Positions 35,283 through 44,558 of a stretch of DNA of 64,000 bases are shown piece after piece (position 1 is the stretch's first letter; each line of letters starts with the position of its first letter). The position numbers were made by a program, and so were the translations under genes. The stretch is from NCBI GenBank assembly GCA_045590215.1, contig JAZNQO010000035.1:5762-69761 (forward strand). Reading direction: 5' to 3'. The DNA comes from RUG563 sp045590215. GTDB lineage: Bacteria; Bacillota; Clostridia; Christensenellales; Aristaeellaceae. The notes under the pieces were generated by a model that worked only from the letters and a program-made list of their open reading frames with translations, made no database searches and was not told the DNA's origin.

Positions 35283-37478
35283 ATGGCGCATTCGGCTTAT
35301 GAATGTATGACGCTGGAGCAGATGCTGGAGCGTGTAAAAAAATATGATATCAGCGAAAAAAGCTGCGATATGATTACCAGGGCATGGGCGTTTGCCGAAA
35401 AAGCCCATGCCGGGCAAAAGCGGCAAAGCGGTGAGGATTATTTCGTCCACCCCAATTATGTGGCTTCCATTCTGACGGAACTGATGATTGACCCGCCTAC
35501 TATTGCGGCTAGCCTCTTGCACGACACGGTGGAGGACTGCGAAAATGTAACCAGAGAAGTGATTGCCGAGCAGTTTGGGGAAGAAGTGGCCCAGCTGGTG
35601 GACGGCGTGACCAAGCTGGATAAATTGGACTTTGCGGACAGGGAAGAGCGTCAGGCGGAATCCTTGCGGAAGATGTTTCTGGCCATGAGCCGGGATATCC
35701 GGGTGGTGCTGATTAAGCTGGCAGACAGATTGCATAATATGCGCACCCTGCGCTATCAGCCCATGCACCGTCAGGTGGCCATTGCCCGTGAAACCCTGGA
35801 TATTTATGCTCCCATTGCCCATCGCTTGGGCGTGTATACCATCAAGCAGGAATTGGAAGACCTGGCCCTTCGCCACATTGACCCGGAAGGGTATCAGGAC
35901 GTGGCACGGAAAGTGGGCATGAAAAGGGCAGAGCGAGAAGAGAATATTAAGCTGGTCATTACGGAATTGAGCCAGAAGCTGGACGAAGCCCATGTGAAAT
36001 ACGATATTGCAGGCCGTCCCAAGCATTTGTATTCCATCTATCGCAAGATGGTAATCCAGAATAAACCCTTTGACCAGATTTTTGATTTGATTGCCATCCG
36101 GGTGATTGTGGAAACGGTGCCGGAGTGTTATACGGTGCTGGGCATTGCCCACACGCTTTGGAATCAGGTGCCCGGCCGGTTTAAGGATTATATTTCCGTG
36201 CCCAAGGCCAATATGTATCAGTCCTTGCATACAACGGTGGTGGGGGGGCGGAAGGTGCCCTTCCCCTTTGAAATCCAGATCCGCACCAAGGAAATGCACC
36301 GCATTGCGGAATACGGCATTGCCGCCCACTGGCGTTATAAGGACGGTGGTGCCAGCGATAATCTGGACAAAAAGCTGTTTTGGCTGCGGCAGATTATGGA
36401 CTGGCAGAGCGAAACCCAAAACAGCAGTGAATTTATCGAAGGCCTGAAAACGGAGCTTTTCTCCGAAGAAGTGTTCCTCTTTACCCCCAAGGGCGATATC
36501 ATCACCATGCAGCGTGACGCCACGCCTTTGGACTTTGCCTATCGCATCCACTCCCATGTGGGAAACACCTGTGTGGGGGCGAAAGTGAACGGCAAAATGG
36601 TGCCCTTGGATACGCCGCTCAATACCGGTGACCGGGTGGAAATCATGACGTCCTCTTCCTCCAAAGGCCCCAGCATGGACTGGATGAAGATCGTCAAAAC
36701 GCCCCAGGCCAAGGCCAAAATCCGCCAGTTTTTCAAGCGTGAGCTGCGGGGCGAAAACGTGCAGAAGGGCCGGGATATGCTGGAGCATGAGGCCAAGCGC
36801 AGGGGCGTGCGCCTCGGCGATTATACCAAGCCGGAATATTACGAGCCGCTGCTGAAAAAATACATGTTTCAGGACCTGGACGACCTCTACGGTGCCATCG
36901 GCTACGGCGGTGCCGCAGCGGTGTATGTGCTCAGCCGCCTGATGGATGAAAAAAACCGGCAGGAAGCCCCGGCAACGCCGAAAGTGCCCATCGTGGAAGA
37001 AAATACGCCGGCGGCTCCGGCTCCCAGCCTGAAGCCCACCCAGGGCGTGTATGTGCACGGGGAGGCCGGCATGCTGGTGCGCTTTGCCAGGTGCTGCAAT
37101 CCTGTGCCCGGCGATGATATTGTGGGGTATATTACCAGAGGCCGTGGCGTTACCATCCATAAGGCGGATTGCGTCAACGCCATCCACAGCGAGCCGGAGC
37201 GTGCCGTGCCCGTTTCCTGGGCCAGCGAAGGAACGGGCACATTCAGTGCCAATATTCAGGTGATGTGCTATGACCATTCTGCGCTGCTTGGCGAACTGAC
37301 GGGCTATATGGAAGAAATGAAGATTCCGCTCACCGCCATTTCTGTGAAGATGAACAAAAACAAACTCCTGTCCGTCACCATGACGCTCCTTGTGCAAAGC
37401 AGAGAGCAATTGGACGGTGCCATCCGCAAGCTGCAAAAACGGACGGACGTGGTGGAAGCTTACCGCAGCATCAATTAA
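35283..37478 (+). CDS. relA: Bifunctional (p)ppGpp synthetase/hydrolase
   Basis: The 731-residue long RSH protein controls the stringent response. The N-terminal hydrolase HD domain is intact (HDTVED, His80-Asp81, and HAGQKRQSGEDYFVHP). The synthetase domain has GRPKHLYSIYRKM and DLIAIRVIVET. The TGS domain has FTPKGDI and the C-terminal half has a zinc-finger/ACT region ending in VVEAYRSIN. The intact HD points to both activities in one enzyme, as in Bacillota Rel. It follows recJ with a single-base gap; GGAGG lies in the end of recJ. Confidence 0.96.
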   Translation: MAHSAYECMTLEQMLERVKKYDISEKSCDMITRAWAFAEKAHAGQKRQSGEDYFVHPNYVASILTELMIDPPTIAASLLHDTVEDCENVTREVIAEQFGEEVAQLVDGVTKLDKLDFADREERQAESLRKMFLAMSRDIRVVLIKLADRLHNMRTLRYQPMHRQVAIARETLDIYAPIAHRLGVYTIKQELEDLALRHIDPEGYQDVARKVGMKRAEREENIKLVITELSQKLDEAHVKYDIAGRPKHLYSIYRKMVIQNKPFDQIFDLIAIRVIVETVPECYTVLGIAHTLWNQVPGRFKDYISVPKANMYQSLHTTVVGGRKVPFPFEIQIRTKEMHRIAEYGIAAHWRYKDGGASDNLDKKLFWLRQIMDWQSETQNSSEFIEGLKTELFSEEVFLFTPKGDIITMQRDATPLDFAYRIHSHVGNTCVGAKVNGKMVPLDTPLNTGDRVEIMTSSSSKGPSMDWMKIVKTPQAKAKIRQFFKRELRGENVQKGRDMLEHEAKRRGVRLGDYTKPEYYEPLLKKYMFQDLDDLYGAIGYGGAAAVYVLSRLMDEKNRQEAPATPKVPIVEENTPAAPAPSLKPTQGVYVHGEAGMLVRFARCCNPVPGDDIVGYITRGRGVTIHKADCVNAIHSEPERAVPVSWASEGTGTFSANIQVMCYDHSALLGELTGYMEEMKIPLTAISVKMNKNKLLSVTMTLLVQSREQLDGAIRKLQKRTDVVEAYRSIN

Positions 37479-37551
37479 AGGCCTTTTTGCAGGAAAAAAG
37501 CACATTCGTGTCGAATTAAATTAAGTTATCTCTTTTGTTTGGGAGGAAATC

Positions 37552-39084
37552 ATGCAGCCACCCCAAGAACCTTTCCAGCCTTCCGGCGCAGAATTCGGGC
37601 AGGATCAGCAGCCGCAATGGACGCAGGTGCCCTTTCCGGGGCAGATGAACATGCAGCCCATGCAGCCCTATCAGCAGGCAGGGCAGATGCCTGCCTGGCA
37701 GCCCGGTCAGGTGCCGCCCCCGGCACAATTGCAGCCGGAAGTGAATTATCCCCAAGGCGCATATCCCCAAATGCCCCCGCAGATGGGCTATCAGCAGCCC
37801 CAGCAGCAAACGCAAACCGTTCAGCAGGCTCCTGCCCGGCAGGTGCCTGTTCAACCTGCATATATAACGCCCAATACCGGCATGCCCACAGCGAAAAAAC
37901 GTTCTGGCCGCATGATGTATGTGATCCTTGCGGCGGCGGTGCTGCTTTTTGCCGGTATTGTGATTTTGCGGATGGTGGCACCGGGGCAGGTGAATTACGC
38001 CTATGTGCAAGCCGGCAATTTGAGTGCCCGTTATACGGGGGATGCCGTGGTGGTGCGGAATGAAACCATCTATGCCCAGGAAGGGGTTTCCCAGATTGAC
38101 TATATTGCCGAGGAAGGCGCGCTGCTCAAGCGGAACGACCCGGTGGCTACGGTCTATTCCAGCGGCTTCAGTGCCAAAGAATGGACCACCCTCAATAACT
38201 ACCGCATGCAAATCAAGGAAAAGCAAAAGGAGCTGATGGGGGATTCCGCCAGCGACTCCAAAATGCTGAACCTGATGAGCCAGGTGGTAGAGCGCGGGAT
38301 GGAAGTGCAACGCATGGTGCAGGGCACATCCGCTAACCTGATCAAGCAGGAAGAGCTTTTGACCAGCGTCATTCAGGACAGGCAGGTGTACATGCACCAG
38401 AAATACAGCGAAGACCAGAAACTGAACAGATTATGGGACGATGAAAACACCCAGCTGCAAAAAATTTCTTCTTGGACGAAGCAGTATATTGCAGGTTCCG
38501 ACGGGCTGGTGAGCTTTTATACGGACGGGTTTGAGCTGCCGCTGAACATGACCAACTACGGCGGCTATCTGCCGGTGGAAGTACGCAAGATTTACGAGGG
38601 CAGGATTCCCGAAACGGAAACGGCATTGAGTGCAAAATCGGTGCCGGTGTATCGCCTTGTGCGGCAGGACCCGTGGGCAGTGCTGATGCTGTGCAACGAA
38701 AAGGAATGGACGCCCGTGGAAGGGCGCACCTATAAGCTGTTGATTGAATCTTTTGATAATACCATCGTGGATGCGCAGGTGGAATCCTTCACAAGGTCGG
38801 GGGGCGAACTGCTTGTGCGGTTGATGATTTACGACACCCAGAAGCTGCCCAATGTGATGTACATCCGCTCCTGCAAGGTGCAGCTTGGCGAGAGCGTGAA
38901 CAGCCTTGCCGTGCCTTCCCGTGCCATTTACCTGCGTGAAGGGGTGAAGGGCGTTGTGATGACCACGGACGGCGGAGAATACTGGACGGGCGTGGAAGTG
39001 ATTTCCGACGACGGCCAGACGGCCTATATCGTGCCCGAAAATCCGGGCGTTCTGTATGAAGGGGTGCGTGTGCGCCTGTTCTGA
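37552..39084 (+). CDS. HlyD-like membrane protein with Gln/Pro-rich N-terminus
   Basis: The 510-residue protein opens with about 118 residues dominated by Gln, Pro, Met and Tyr. One transmembrane helix (about 121-143) follows, then an extracytoplasmic part with HlyD/biotinyl-lipoyl-like barrel segments: GNLSARYTGDAVVVRNETIY near the start and SLAVPSRAIYLREGVKGVV near the end. A coiled-coil hairpin (about 220-300) lies between them. Proteins like this often sit upstream of ylmE-sepF in Clostridia. GGGAGGAAAT precedes the ATG. Function is unknown; a link to septum or envelope work is suggested by context only. Confidence 0.7.
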   Translation: MQPPQEPFQPSGAEFGQDQQPQWTQVPFPGQMNMQPMQPYQQAGQMPAWQPGQVPPPAQLQPEVNYPQGAYPQMPPQMGYQQPQQQTQTVQQAPARQVPVQPAYITPNTGMPTAKKRSGRMMYVILAAAVLLFAGIVILRMVAPGQVNYAYVQAGNLSARYTGDAVVVRNETIYAQEGVSQIDYIAEEGALLKRNDPVATVYSSGFSAKEWTTLNNYRMQIKEKQKELMGDSASDSKMLNLMSQVVERGMEVQRMVQGTSANLIKQEELLTSVIQDRQVYMHQKYSEDQKLNRLWDDENTQLQKISSWTKQYIAGSDGLVSFYTDGFELPLNMTNYGGYLPVEVRKIYEGRIPETETALSAKSVPVYRLVRQDPWAVLMLCNEKEWTPVEGRTYKLLIESFDNTIVDAQVESFTRSGGELLVRLMIYDTQKLPNVMYIRSCKVQLGESVNSLAVPSRAIYLREGVKGVVMTTDGGEYWTGVEVISDDGQTAYIVPENPGVLYEGVRVRLF

Positions 39085-39098
39085 TGGGGTGAAAAGCA

Positions 39099-39764
39099 GT
39101 GCTGAAAGAGAATGTGGAGCAGGTCATGCAAACCCTGCAAAAAGAAAGCCAGCCTTGGGGCAGAATTCCCAAGTTGGTGGCTGTTACCAAATTTGCGCAG
39201 CCTCAAGATATTCTGCCGCTGTATGATTTGGGCGTGCGTGATATCGGGGAAAACAAGGTGCAGGTGCTGCAGGAAAAACTGCCGCATCTGGACGGAAAAT
39301 TTTCAATTCACCTGATTGGAAGGTTGCAAAGTAACAAAGTTAAATATATAATAGAGGATGTGTGCATGATTCATTCGCTGGATCGGATGAGCCTGGCACA
39401 GGAAATTGACAGGCAAGCACAGAAGCACCAAAAACGGATGAACGTGCTGGTGCAGGTGAACGTGGCCGGGGAAGCGCAAAAGGGCGGCATGCCGGAAGAA
39501 GAAGTGATGCCGTTTTTGAGAGACTGTGCCCGTTTGCCGGGGCTGAACGTGAAAGGCCTGATGGCTATTATGCCCCTCATGGCCCCAAGGGAAGAACTGG
39601 ATGGTTATTTCATCCGCATGCGGCAGCTGTTTGACCGCTGCCGGGAAGAAGCCATTGATAATATTCAGATGCAGGAGCTGTCCATGGGTATGAGTCAGGA
39701 TTATGACTTGGCTGCCCGGAGAGGTGCCACCATGGTGCGTGTGGGCTCCCGGCTATTTCAATAA
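39099..39764 (+). CDS. ylmE: YggS/YlmE-family PLP homeostasis protein
   Basis: This 221-residue PLP-binding barrel protein (PLPBP/YggS) maintains vitamin B6 and amino-acid balance; it has no demonstrated enzyme reaction. The lysine that binds PLP is in LVAVTKFAQ (Lys28). HLIGRLQSNK, LVQVNVAGEAQKGG and the C-terminal MGMSQDYDLAARRGATMVRVGSRLF are family signatures. The start is GTG 39099 with GGGGTGA upstream. It is the first of the conserved ylmE-sepF-ylmG-divIVA run. Confidence 0.94.
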   Translation: MLKENVEQVMQTLQKESQPWGRIPKLVAVTKFAQPQDILPLYDLGVRDIGENKVQVLQEKLPHLDGKFSIHLIGRLQSNKVKYIIEDVCMIHSLDRMSLAQEIDRQAQKHQKRMNVLVQVNVAGEAQKGGMPEEEVMPFLRDCARLPGLNVKGLMAIMPLMAPREELDGYFIRMRQLFDRCREEAIDNIQMQELSMGMSQDYDLAARRGATMVRVGSRLFQ

Positions 39765-39783
39765 TCACAGGAGGATATAAACT

Positions 39784-40743
39784 GTGGCAGTAAGCGATAT
39801 GATGAACGGACTGAAGAAAAAGCTGGAGAAATATCTCTACGGCGAGGAAGCGATGCCCCAGCAGGGTTATCGTCCCGAAGAAAATTATGCCCCGGCTCCC
39901 GATGCGGCTTTTTCCCAGCAGCCTGCTTCCCAATATGCCCAGAACCAGGCCGCCTATTATCAGCAGCCTGCTTATGCCCCCCAGCCCCAGCAGGGCTATC
40001 AGCAAATGCCCCAACCCGTGACGCAGCCCCAGCCTGTGCCCCAGCAGCCGCAAAGAAGCATTTTTGGTGCCAGGCAGCAGGAAAAGGTGCTCAACATCAA
40101 GGATTATCAGCAGCCTTCCGAACCCCAGCAGCAGGAAGAGCCTGAAGCCGTCAAGCAGCAGGCGACGACCCGTGTGGTCAGTGCCCGTGGGATGGGGGAT
40201 TGCCGGATGGCGATTACACTGCTGCGCGCCGGGGATGCGGTGCTGGTGACCATGGAAAATGTGAAAGACCCGGCGGAAATGCGCCGTCTTGTGGATACCC
40301 TCAGCGGTGCCTGCTATTCCTTGAGCGCATCCATTACCAAGGTGAGCCGCTATGGCGTGTATCTGCTGGCTCCCCAGAGTATGGTGGTGTTTGCGGATCA
40401 GATGATTAACCAGATGAACAGTGCTGCCCCCCGTCAGCAGCGGCCGGCCTATCCGCCTGTCGGTGCCAATAACCGGCCGCAGCCTGCTTATCAGCAGCTG
40501 CAGGCGGAATACGCCCAGCCCCAGCAGCCTGCCTACCAGCAGGAAGCTTATCAGCCCCAGCAGGGCTATGCCGCCTATCAGCAGCCCCGTCAGGAAACCT
40601 TTACCCAGCGGATGGCTGCTCCCCAGGAAAATGCCGGTACATTCTACACCCGTCCGCAGCAGCAGACGGCGCAGATGCCCGCTTTTTCATCCCAAAGTGC
40701 CAACGCCGGTTATGTGCCGGATGATATGGAAGTGGCCGAATAA
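39784..40743 (+). CDS. sepF: Cell-division protein SepF with long Gln/Pro/Tyr-rich arms
   Basis: SepF binds FtsZ filaments and tethers them to the membrane at the septum in Gram-positives. The N-terminal amphipathic segment MNGLKKKLEKYLYG suits membrane insertion. The SepF core spans about residues 127-205, with RVVSARGMGDC, LRAGDAVLVTMEN and YSLSASITKVSRYGVYLLAP. The arms on both sides are unusual: about 20-125 and 210-310 are rich in Gln, Pro and Tyr, making the protein 319 residues instead of about 150-200. The GTG start has CAGGAGGAT upstream. Confidence 0.93.
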   Translation: MAVSDMMNGLKKKLEKYLYGEEAMPQQGYRPEENYAPAPDAAFSQQPASQYAQNQAAYYQQPAYAPQPQQGYQQMPQPVTQPQPVPQQPQRSIFGARQQEKVLNIKDYQQPSEPQQQEEPEAVKQQATTRVVSARGMGDCRMAITLLRAGDAVLVTMENVKDPAEMRRLVDTLSGACYSLSASITKVSRYGVYLLAPQSMVVFADQMINQMNSAAPRQQRPAYPPVGANNRPQPAYQQLQAEYAQPQQPAYQQEAYQPQQGYAAYQQPRQETFTQRMAAPQENAGTFYTRPQQQTAQMPAFSSQSANAGYVPDDMEVAE

Positions 40744-40777
40744 GGCTGCGAGAGATACATAAGGAGGAAATGGAAAA

Positions 40778-41041
40778 ATGTTCATCTTCAAAATCTTGTT
40801 CTTCGCCTGGGATCTGTATACGCTGGCTCTTTTGGTCAACTTCCTGCTGCCTTACTTTGTGAAGGAACAGAAGCCCTGGATGAAGATGCTTGCTGACATC
40901 TGCGCTCCTGCCGTGAATATCGGCAATGCGGTTGCCAAGTCCATCTTCGGCAAAAAGGAATTCAAATTTGACATCGGTTCCGTTGTGGCCATCGTGCTGT
41001 GCATCGTGGTTGGCTCCGTGGCCGGCAGCATCGTGTTCTGA
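40778..41041 (+). CDS. ylmG: YggT/YlmG-family membrane protein
   Basis: The 87-residue protein has two to three hydrophobic helices (about 4-25 and 65-87) around KEQKPWMKMLADICAPAVNIGNAV. It is placed exactly where ylmG sits between sepF and divIVA. YlmG-type proteins influence osmotic tolerance or division-site organisation; the mechanism is unknown. AAGGAGG lies 10 bases before the ATG. The family assignment rests on synteny as much as on sequence, because the usual YGGT core motifs are weak. Confidence 0.7.
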   Translation: MFIFKILFFAWDLYTLALLVNFLLPYFVKEQKPWMKMLADICAPAVNIGNAVAKSIFGKKEFKFDIGSVVAIVLCIVVGSVAGSIVF

Positions 41042-41078
41042 TTTTCATTCTTAACGCAGGCTGAAAGGGGTACGGAAA

Positions 41079-41672
41079 ATGCCGATCACTGTATCAGACA
41101 TTGAACAAAAAGAATTTCACTTTAAACTTTTTAAGGGCTATGACCCTGAAGAAGTGGACAGGTATTTGGATGATATCTGCGATCAGATGTATCTTCTGTA
41201 TCAGCATATCGATACCTTGCAGCAGCGGCTGGCGCAAGCCAATACAGCCCCGGCCTATGTTCGCTCTGCCGTGCCGCCCCCTGCAGCCAATGTGAATTAT
41301 GCTGCCCAGGCGCAGGACGAACTGGCTCAGGCCCGTCAGAAGGCCAGAGGCATCATCGAGGAAGCCCAGCAGGATGCCAAGGATATTCGGGAGGAGGCCA
41401 TGGCTCTTCGGGAAGAAGCCCAGAGGATGATGGATGAGGCCGTCGCAATGGAAGGCCAAGCCCATATCATGGCACAGGATACGGCAGAATATCCGGGCGG
41501 CCTTGTTTCCCAAAGCCAGGAAAGTTATGACGATTTGCTTCAGGAAAAGGAAGCTTTGAAAGAAGAAATCGAAATGCTGCGGGCCACTGCTCGTGATTAT
41601 CGCCAGCGTTTTTTGCGGTTGGTGGAGGATCAGCAGCATGTGCTCCATGCGGAAACAGAGCTGTTTGATTAA
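41079..41672 (+). CDS. divIVA: DivIVA-family cell-pole/septum protein
   Basis: The 197-residue coiled-coil scaffold binds curved membrane at septa and poles. The N-terminus has the DivIVA motif: EFHFKLFKGYDPEEVDRYLDDI (about 11-32) and an exposed hydrophobic tip. Predicted coiled coils cover about 35-65 and 80-190, separated by a Pro/Ala linker. GAAAGGGG lies 8 bases before the ATG. It is the last gene of the cluster before a terminator. Confidence 0.93.
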   Translation: MPITVSDIEQKEFHFKLFKGYDPEEVDRYLDDICDQMYLLYQHIDTLQQRLAQANTAPAYVRSAVPPPAANVNYAAQAQDELAQARQKARGIIEEAQQDAKDIREEAMALREEAQRMMDEAVAMEGQAHIMAQDTAEYPGGLVSQSQESYDDLLQEKEALKEEIEMLRATARDYRQRFLRLVEDQQHVLHAETELFD

Positions 41673-41681
41673 GGAATGAAT

Positions 41682-41724
41682 AAAGCGTCGGCCCGGTGAA
41701 AGAACATCGGTGCCGACGCTTTTT
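41682..41724 (+). terminator. Terminator after divIVA
   Basis: AAAGCGTCGGC (41682-41692) pairs with GCCGACGCTTT (41712-41722), with an inner CCGGTG/CATCGG stem and TTTTT after. Confidence 0.88.
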
Positions 41725-41748
41725 CCGAAAAAGGAAGGAAATATACCT

Positions 41749-42633
41749 ATGCTGTACGGCGCAATCGAAGCCGGCGGCACCAAGATGGTGCTGGCGGTGG
41801 CGGATGAAAACCTGCACATTATAGACAGAGAAACATTGCCCACACAGACGCCGGAGGAAACCATACCCCGGATGATTGCTTTTTTTCAAAGGCATGCTAT
41901 TTGTGCGCTGGGCGTTGCAAGCTTTGGCCCGGTGGATTTGAACCCGGCGTCCGAAACCTTTGGCTACATCACCAAAACGCCAAAGCTTCAGTGGCGGGAT
42001 TATCCTTTGGTGCCCGTTTTGGAAAAGGCACTGCATGTGCCCTGCACATTGGACACGGATGTGAACGCAGCGGCTCTTTGCGAAGCCCAGATGGGGGCAG
42101 GGAAGGGGCTTAAAAACTGCGTGTATGTGACGGTGGGCACGGGGATTGGCGGCGGCGTTTATTGCGAAGGGAACCTGGTGCACGGGCTGATGCACCCGGA
42201 AGTGGGGCATATGCTGCTTCGGGCACATCCGCAGGATCCCGCTCCGGACGGCATTTGTCCCTATCATAAGGGGTGTTTGGAAGGGGTGGCCAGCGGCCCT
42301 GCTATTGAAAAAAGATGGGGGCAAAGTGCAAAGGAGCTGCCGGAAAGCCATCCTGCATGGGAAATGGAAGCCCATTATCTGGCGCAGATGTGCATGAACC
42401 TGATGATGACGGTGAGCCCGGAAAAGATTATTTTAGGGGGCGGCGTGATGAGCCAAAGCCATTTGTTCCCCCTGATTCGCAAGGAATTTTTGCGCTTGCT
42501 GCATGGCTATATAGCCTGCGTTGAAGAGGCAGAAAGCCTGATTGTACCGCCTGTCTGCTGGCCGGACAGCGGCCTGATCGGCGCAGTGCTGCTGGCAAAA
42601 AACACAAAAAGGCAGGATGAAGAAAATGGATGA
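41749..42633 (+). CDS. ROK-family sugar kinase, fructokinase-like
   Basis: This 294-residue ROK kinase phosphorylates a hexose, most likely fructose given its resemblance to B. subtilis YdhR. The ATP site AIEAGGTKMVLAVAD is at the N-terminus. DTDVNAAALCEA holds the catalytic Asp. The ROK signature VTVGTGIGGGVYCEG and a structural zinc site, HP-EVGHMLLRAHPQD with C-x-x-H..C-LEGVASGPA, are present. ATG 41749 has AAGGAAGG 10 bases upstream. Its end overlaps the mscS-like gene by 17 bases. Confidence 0.88.
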   Translation: MLYGAIEAGGTKMVLAVADENLHIIDRETLPTQTPEETIPRMIAFFQRHAICALGVASFGPVDLNPASETFGYITKTPKLQWRDYPLVPVLEKALHVPCTLDTDVNAAALCEAQMGAGKGLKNCVYVTVGTGIGGGVYCEGNLVHGLMHPEVGHMLLRAHPQDPAPDGICPYHKGCLEGVASGPAIEKRWGQSAKELPESHPAWEMEAHYLAQMCMNLMMTVSPEKIILGGGVMSQSHLFPLIRKEFLRLLHGYIACVEEAESLIVPPVCWPDSGLIGAVLLAKNTKRQDEENG

Positions 42634-43465
42634 AGTGGTAACGACGGCGGCGCAGTCTTTGGATAAGGCGACCCATGTGTTTTCGGGGGATCACGCGGAA
42701 ATCAGCTGGACGGCACTTTTGACCCGTCTGACGGTGGCGGCGGCCATTGTGGCCGCAGGGCTTGTGATTCTCTGGCTGGGCAGAAAGCTGATGAAACGGC
42801 TGCTGAAAGCGGACGAAAAGGACGGCAGCGATGCTGGCCAGAAAAAGACGCTGCAAACGCTGCTGAACAGTTTATTTGGGTTTGCGGTGTATTTTGCTAT
42901 CGGCTGCATGGCCTTGAGTGCTTTGGGCGTGAATGTGGAAAGCCTGCTGGCGGTGGCCGGGGTGGGCGGCCTTGCCATCGGATTTGGCTGCCAGACGCTG
43001 GTGAAGGATTTTGTCAGCGGCCTGTTTTTGTGGCTGGAAGGGAAAATTAAGGTGGGGGATATCGTCACAGTGGGCGGCATGACGGGCACGGTGGAATCCA
43101 TGGCTCTGCGCACCACGACGCTTCGCAGCGTGAACGGCAATCTATACACCATCCCAAACGGCGATATTAGAACCGTGGTGAACATGACGAGGGATTATCG
43201 GTTTGCGCTGGTGAATGTGACGCTGTCGCATGGGCAGGATTATGCCCTTGCCATGGAAAAATTACAGCAGGCGATGGCGGTATTGGATGAGCAGGAAGCT
43301 ATTTTGGAAGAGCCGCCGAAAGTGGTGGGGCTCATTGCCAACGACCGCTTTTCCGTCACCGTCAGGATTGAATGTAAATGTCAGGTGGATGACTGCTGGG
43401 AGGCGGAGAGGAAAATCCGCCTGGCGGCTCTGGAATGTCTGAAGAAAGAAGGGTTTTCGCTATGA
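42617..43465 (+). CDS. mscS: Small-conductance mechanosensitive channel (MscS family)
   Basis: The 282-residue protein has three membrane helices (about 30-52, 75-100 and 105-135). The pore helix GGLAIGFGCQTLVKDFVSGLFLWLEG leads into the conserved VGDIVTVGGMTGTVESM beta domain. This is the core of MscS, which releases solutes on osmotic downshock. The start is either ATG 42617 or ATG 42626; both overlap the upstream gene, so coupling is likely. The stop overlaps the tatD start (ATGA). Confidence 0.92.
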   Translation: MKKMDEVVTTAAQSLDKATHVFSGDHAEISWTALLTRLTVAAAIVAAGLVILWLGRKLMKRLLKADEKDGSDAGQKKTLQTLLNSLFGFAVYFAIGCMALSALGVNVESLLAVAGVGGLAIGFGCQTLVKDFVSGLFLWLEGKIKVGDIVTVGGMTGTVESMALRTTTLRSVNGNLYTIPNGDIRTVVNMTRDYRFALVNVTLSHGQDYALAMEKLQQAMAVLDEQEAILEEPPKVVGLIANDRFSVTVRIECKCQVDDCWEAERKIRLAALECLKKEGFSL

Positions 43466-44253
43466 TGGTGATGGATACCCACTGCCATTTGGATGATGAA
43501 CGGTTTTTGGAAGACCGGGAAGAAGCCTATCAAAGGATGCTGCAGGCTGATGTGAAAAACTGCGTGTGCGTTGGCAGTGACCTCCAATCATCCAGACGGT
43601 GCTTGGAAATTGCTAATACCCATGCCGGGGTTTTTGCGGCTTGTGGCGTCCATCCCCATGAGGCGGCCAAGGCGGAAGAAGGATATTTGGAGCAGCTGAA
43701 AGAAATGCTCTTGCAGGAAAAATGCGTGGCACTTGGGGAAATCGGGCTGGATTATTATTACGATTTTTCGCCCAGGGACGTGCAGAAAAAGGTGATGGCG
43801 GAGCAGATACAGCTGGCCATTGAAATGGACATGCCGGTGATTTTCCATATCCGGGATGCCCACGGGGATATGATTGAATTTTTCCGGCAGCTGGAAAAGC
43901 TGCCCAGGGGCATCATCCACTGCTTTTCCGGCAGTGCGGAAACGGCCATGGAATATGTGAAAATGGGCTTTTTCATTTCCTTTGCAGGCACGGTGACCTT
44001 CAAAAACGCCCATAACCTGCAAAGGGCGGCAGAGGCTGTGCCGTTGGATAGGCTGCTTTGCGAAACGGACAGCCCGTATCTTTCTCCTGTGCCCATGCGA
44101 GGGAAAAGGAACGAGCCGGCCTATGTGCGCTATGTAAATCAGAAATTAGCGGAGCTCAAAGGCATCACGGAAGAGGAAATGGCCCGGATCACCTGTCAAA
44201 ATGCGTTTCGGATATACACAAAAACGGGAATAAACGCAAATTGCCTTGAATAA
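43462..44253 (+). CDS. tatD: TatD-family metal-dependent deoxyribonuclease
   Basis: The 263-residue TIM-barrel nuclease takes part in DNA quality control. Metal ligands lie in MDTHCHLDD, GVHPHEA, LGEIGLDYYYD, FHIRDAHGD, IHCFSGS and ETDSPYLSP, in the expected order. The ATG overlaps the mscS stop in an ATGA arrangement. Length is normal (about 255-265). Neighbours are in an operon with the ROK and MscS genes, with no obvious functional link. Confidence 0.95.
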   Translation: MMVMDTHCHLDDERFLEDREEAYQRMLQADVKNCVCVGSDLQSSRRCLEIANTHAGVFAACGVHPHEAAKAEEGYLEQLKEMLLQEKCVALGEIGLDYYYDFSPRDVQKKVMAEQIQLAIEMDMPVIFHIRDAHGDMIEFFRQLEKLPRGIIHCFSGSAETAMEYVKMGFFISFAGTVTFKNAHNLQRAAEAVPLDRLLCETDSPYLSPVPMRGKRNEPAYVRYVNQKLAELKGITEEEMARITCQNAFRIYTKTGINANCLE

Positions 44254-44274
44254 AAATGGAATTTGTGGTATTTT
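44246..44274 (+). promoter_or_regulatory. Promoter of the hexuronate gene set
   Basis: TTGAAT (44246-44251) and TATTTT (44269-44274) are 17 bases apart, downstream of tatD and before the truncated kinase ORF. Confidence 0.5.
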
Positions 44275-44302
44275 GTAGGCATGGAAAAGGGGAGGCGATC
44301 CT

Positions 44303-44539
44303 ATGATATTTGTTGGTATCTGCGGTGCCAGCGGTTCAGGGAAAACCACGCCAGCCCGTGATTTAGCGAAAAATATCGGGGTCAGATGTTTGATGCTGAA
44401 CCAGGATGCCTTTTATTTTGACCACCCGGATCTGAGCGATGAAGAAAGAGAAAATTTTAATTATGACGAGCCTGCCAGCTTTGATCATGATTTGATTTTG
44501 CAGGATGTGGAAAACCTGCTGACAAATAACGCATTATAA
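44303..44539 (+). pseudogene. Truncated uridine-kinase-like P-loop ORF
   Basis: The 78-residue ORF matches only the N-terminal third of a uridine kinase (about 205 residues). It keeps the P-loop GASGSGKTT, then MLNQDAFYFDHPDLSDEERENFNYDEP and the FDHDL turn, and stops right where the rest of the enzyme should continue. The stop lies 19 bases before the uxaC ATG. A ribosome site is visible, so the short peptide could be made, but it lacks the uridine-binding part. Either a 3'-truncated remnant or a leader peptide of the uxaC operon. It is not a working kinase. Confidence 0.75.
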
Positions 44540-44558
44540 TCAATGGAGGGACTTTTGT

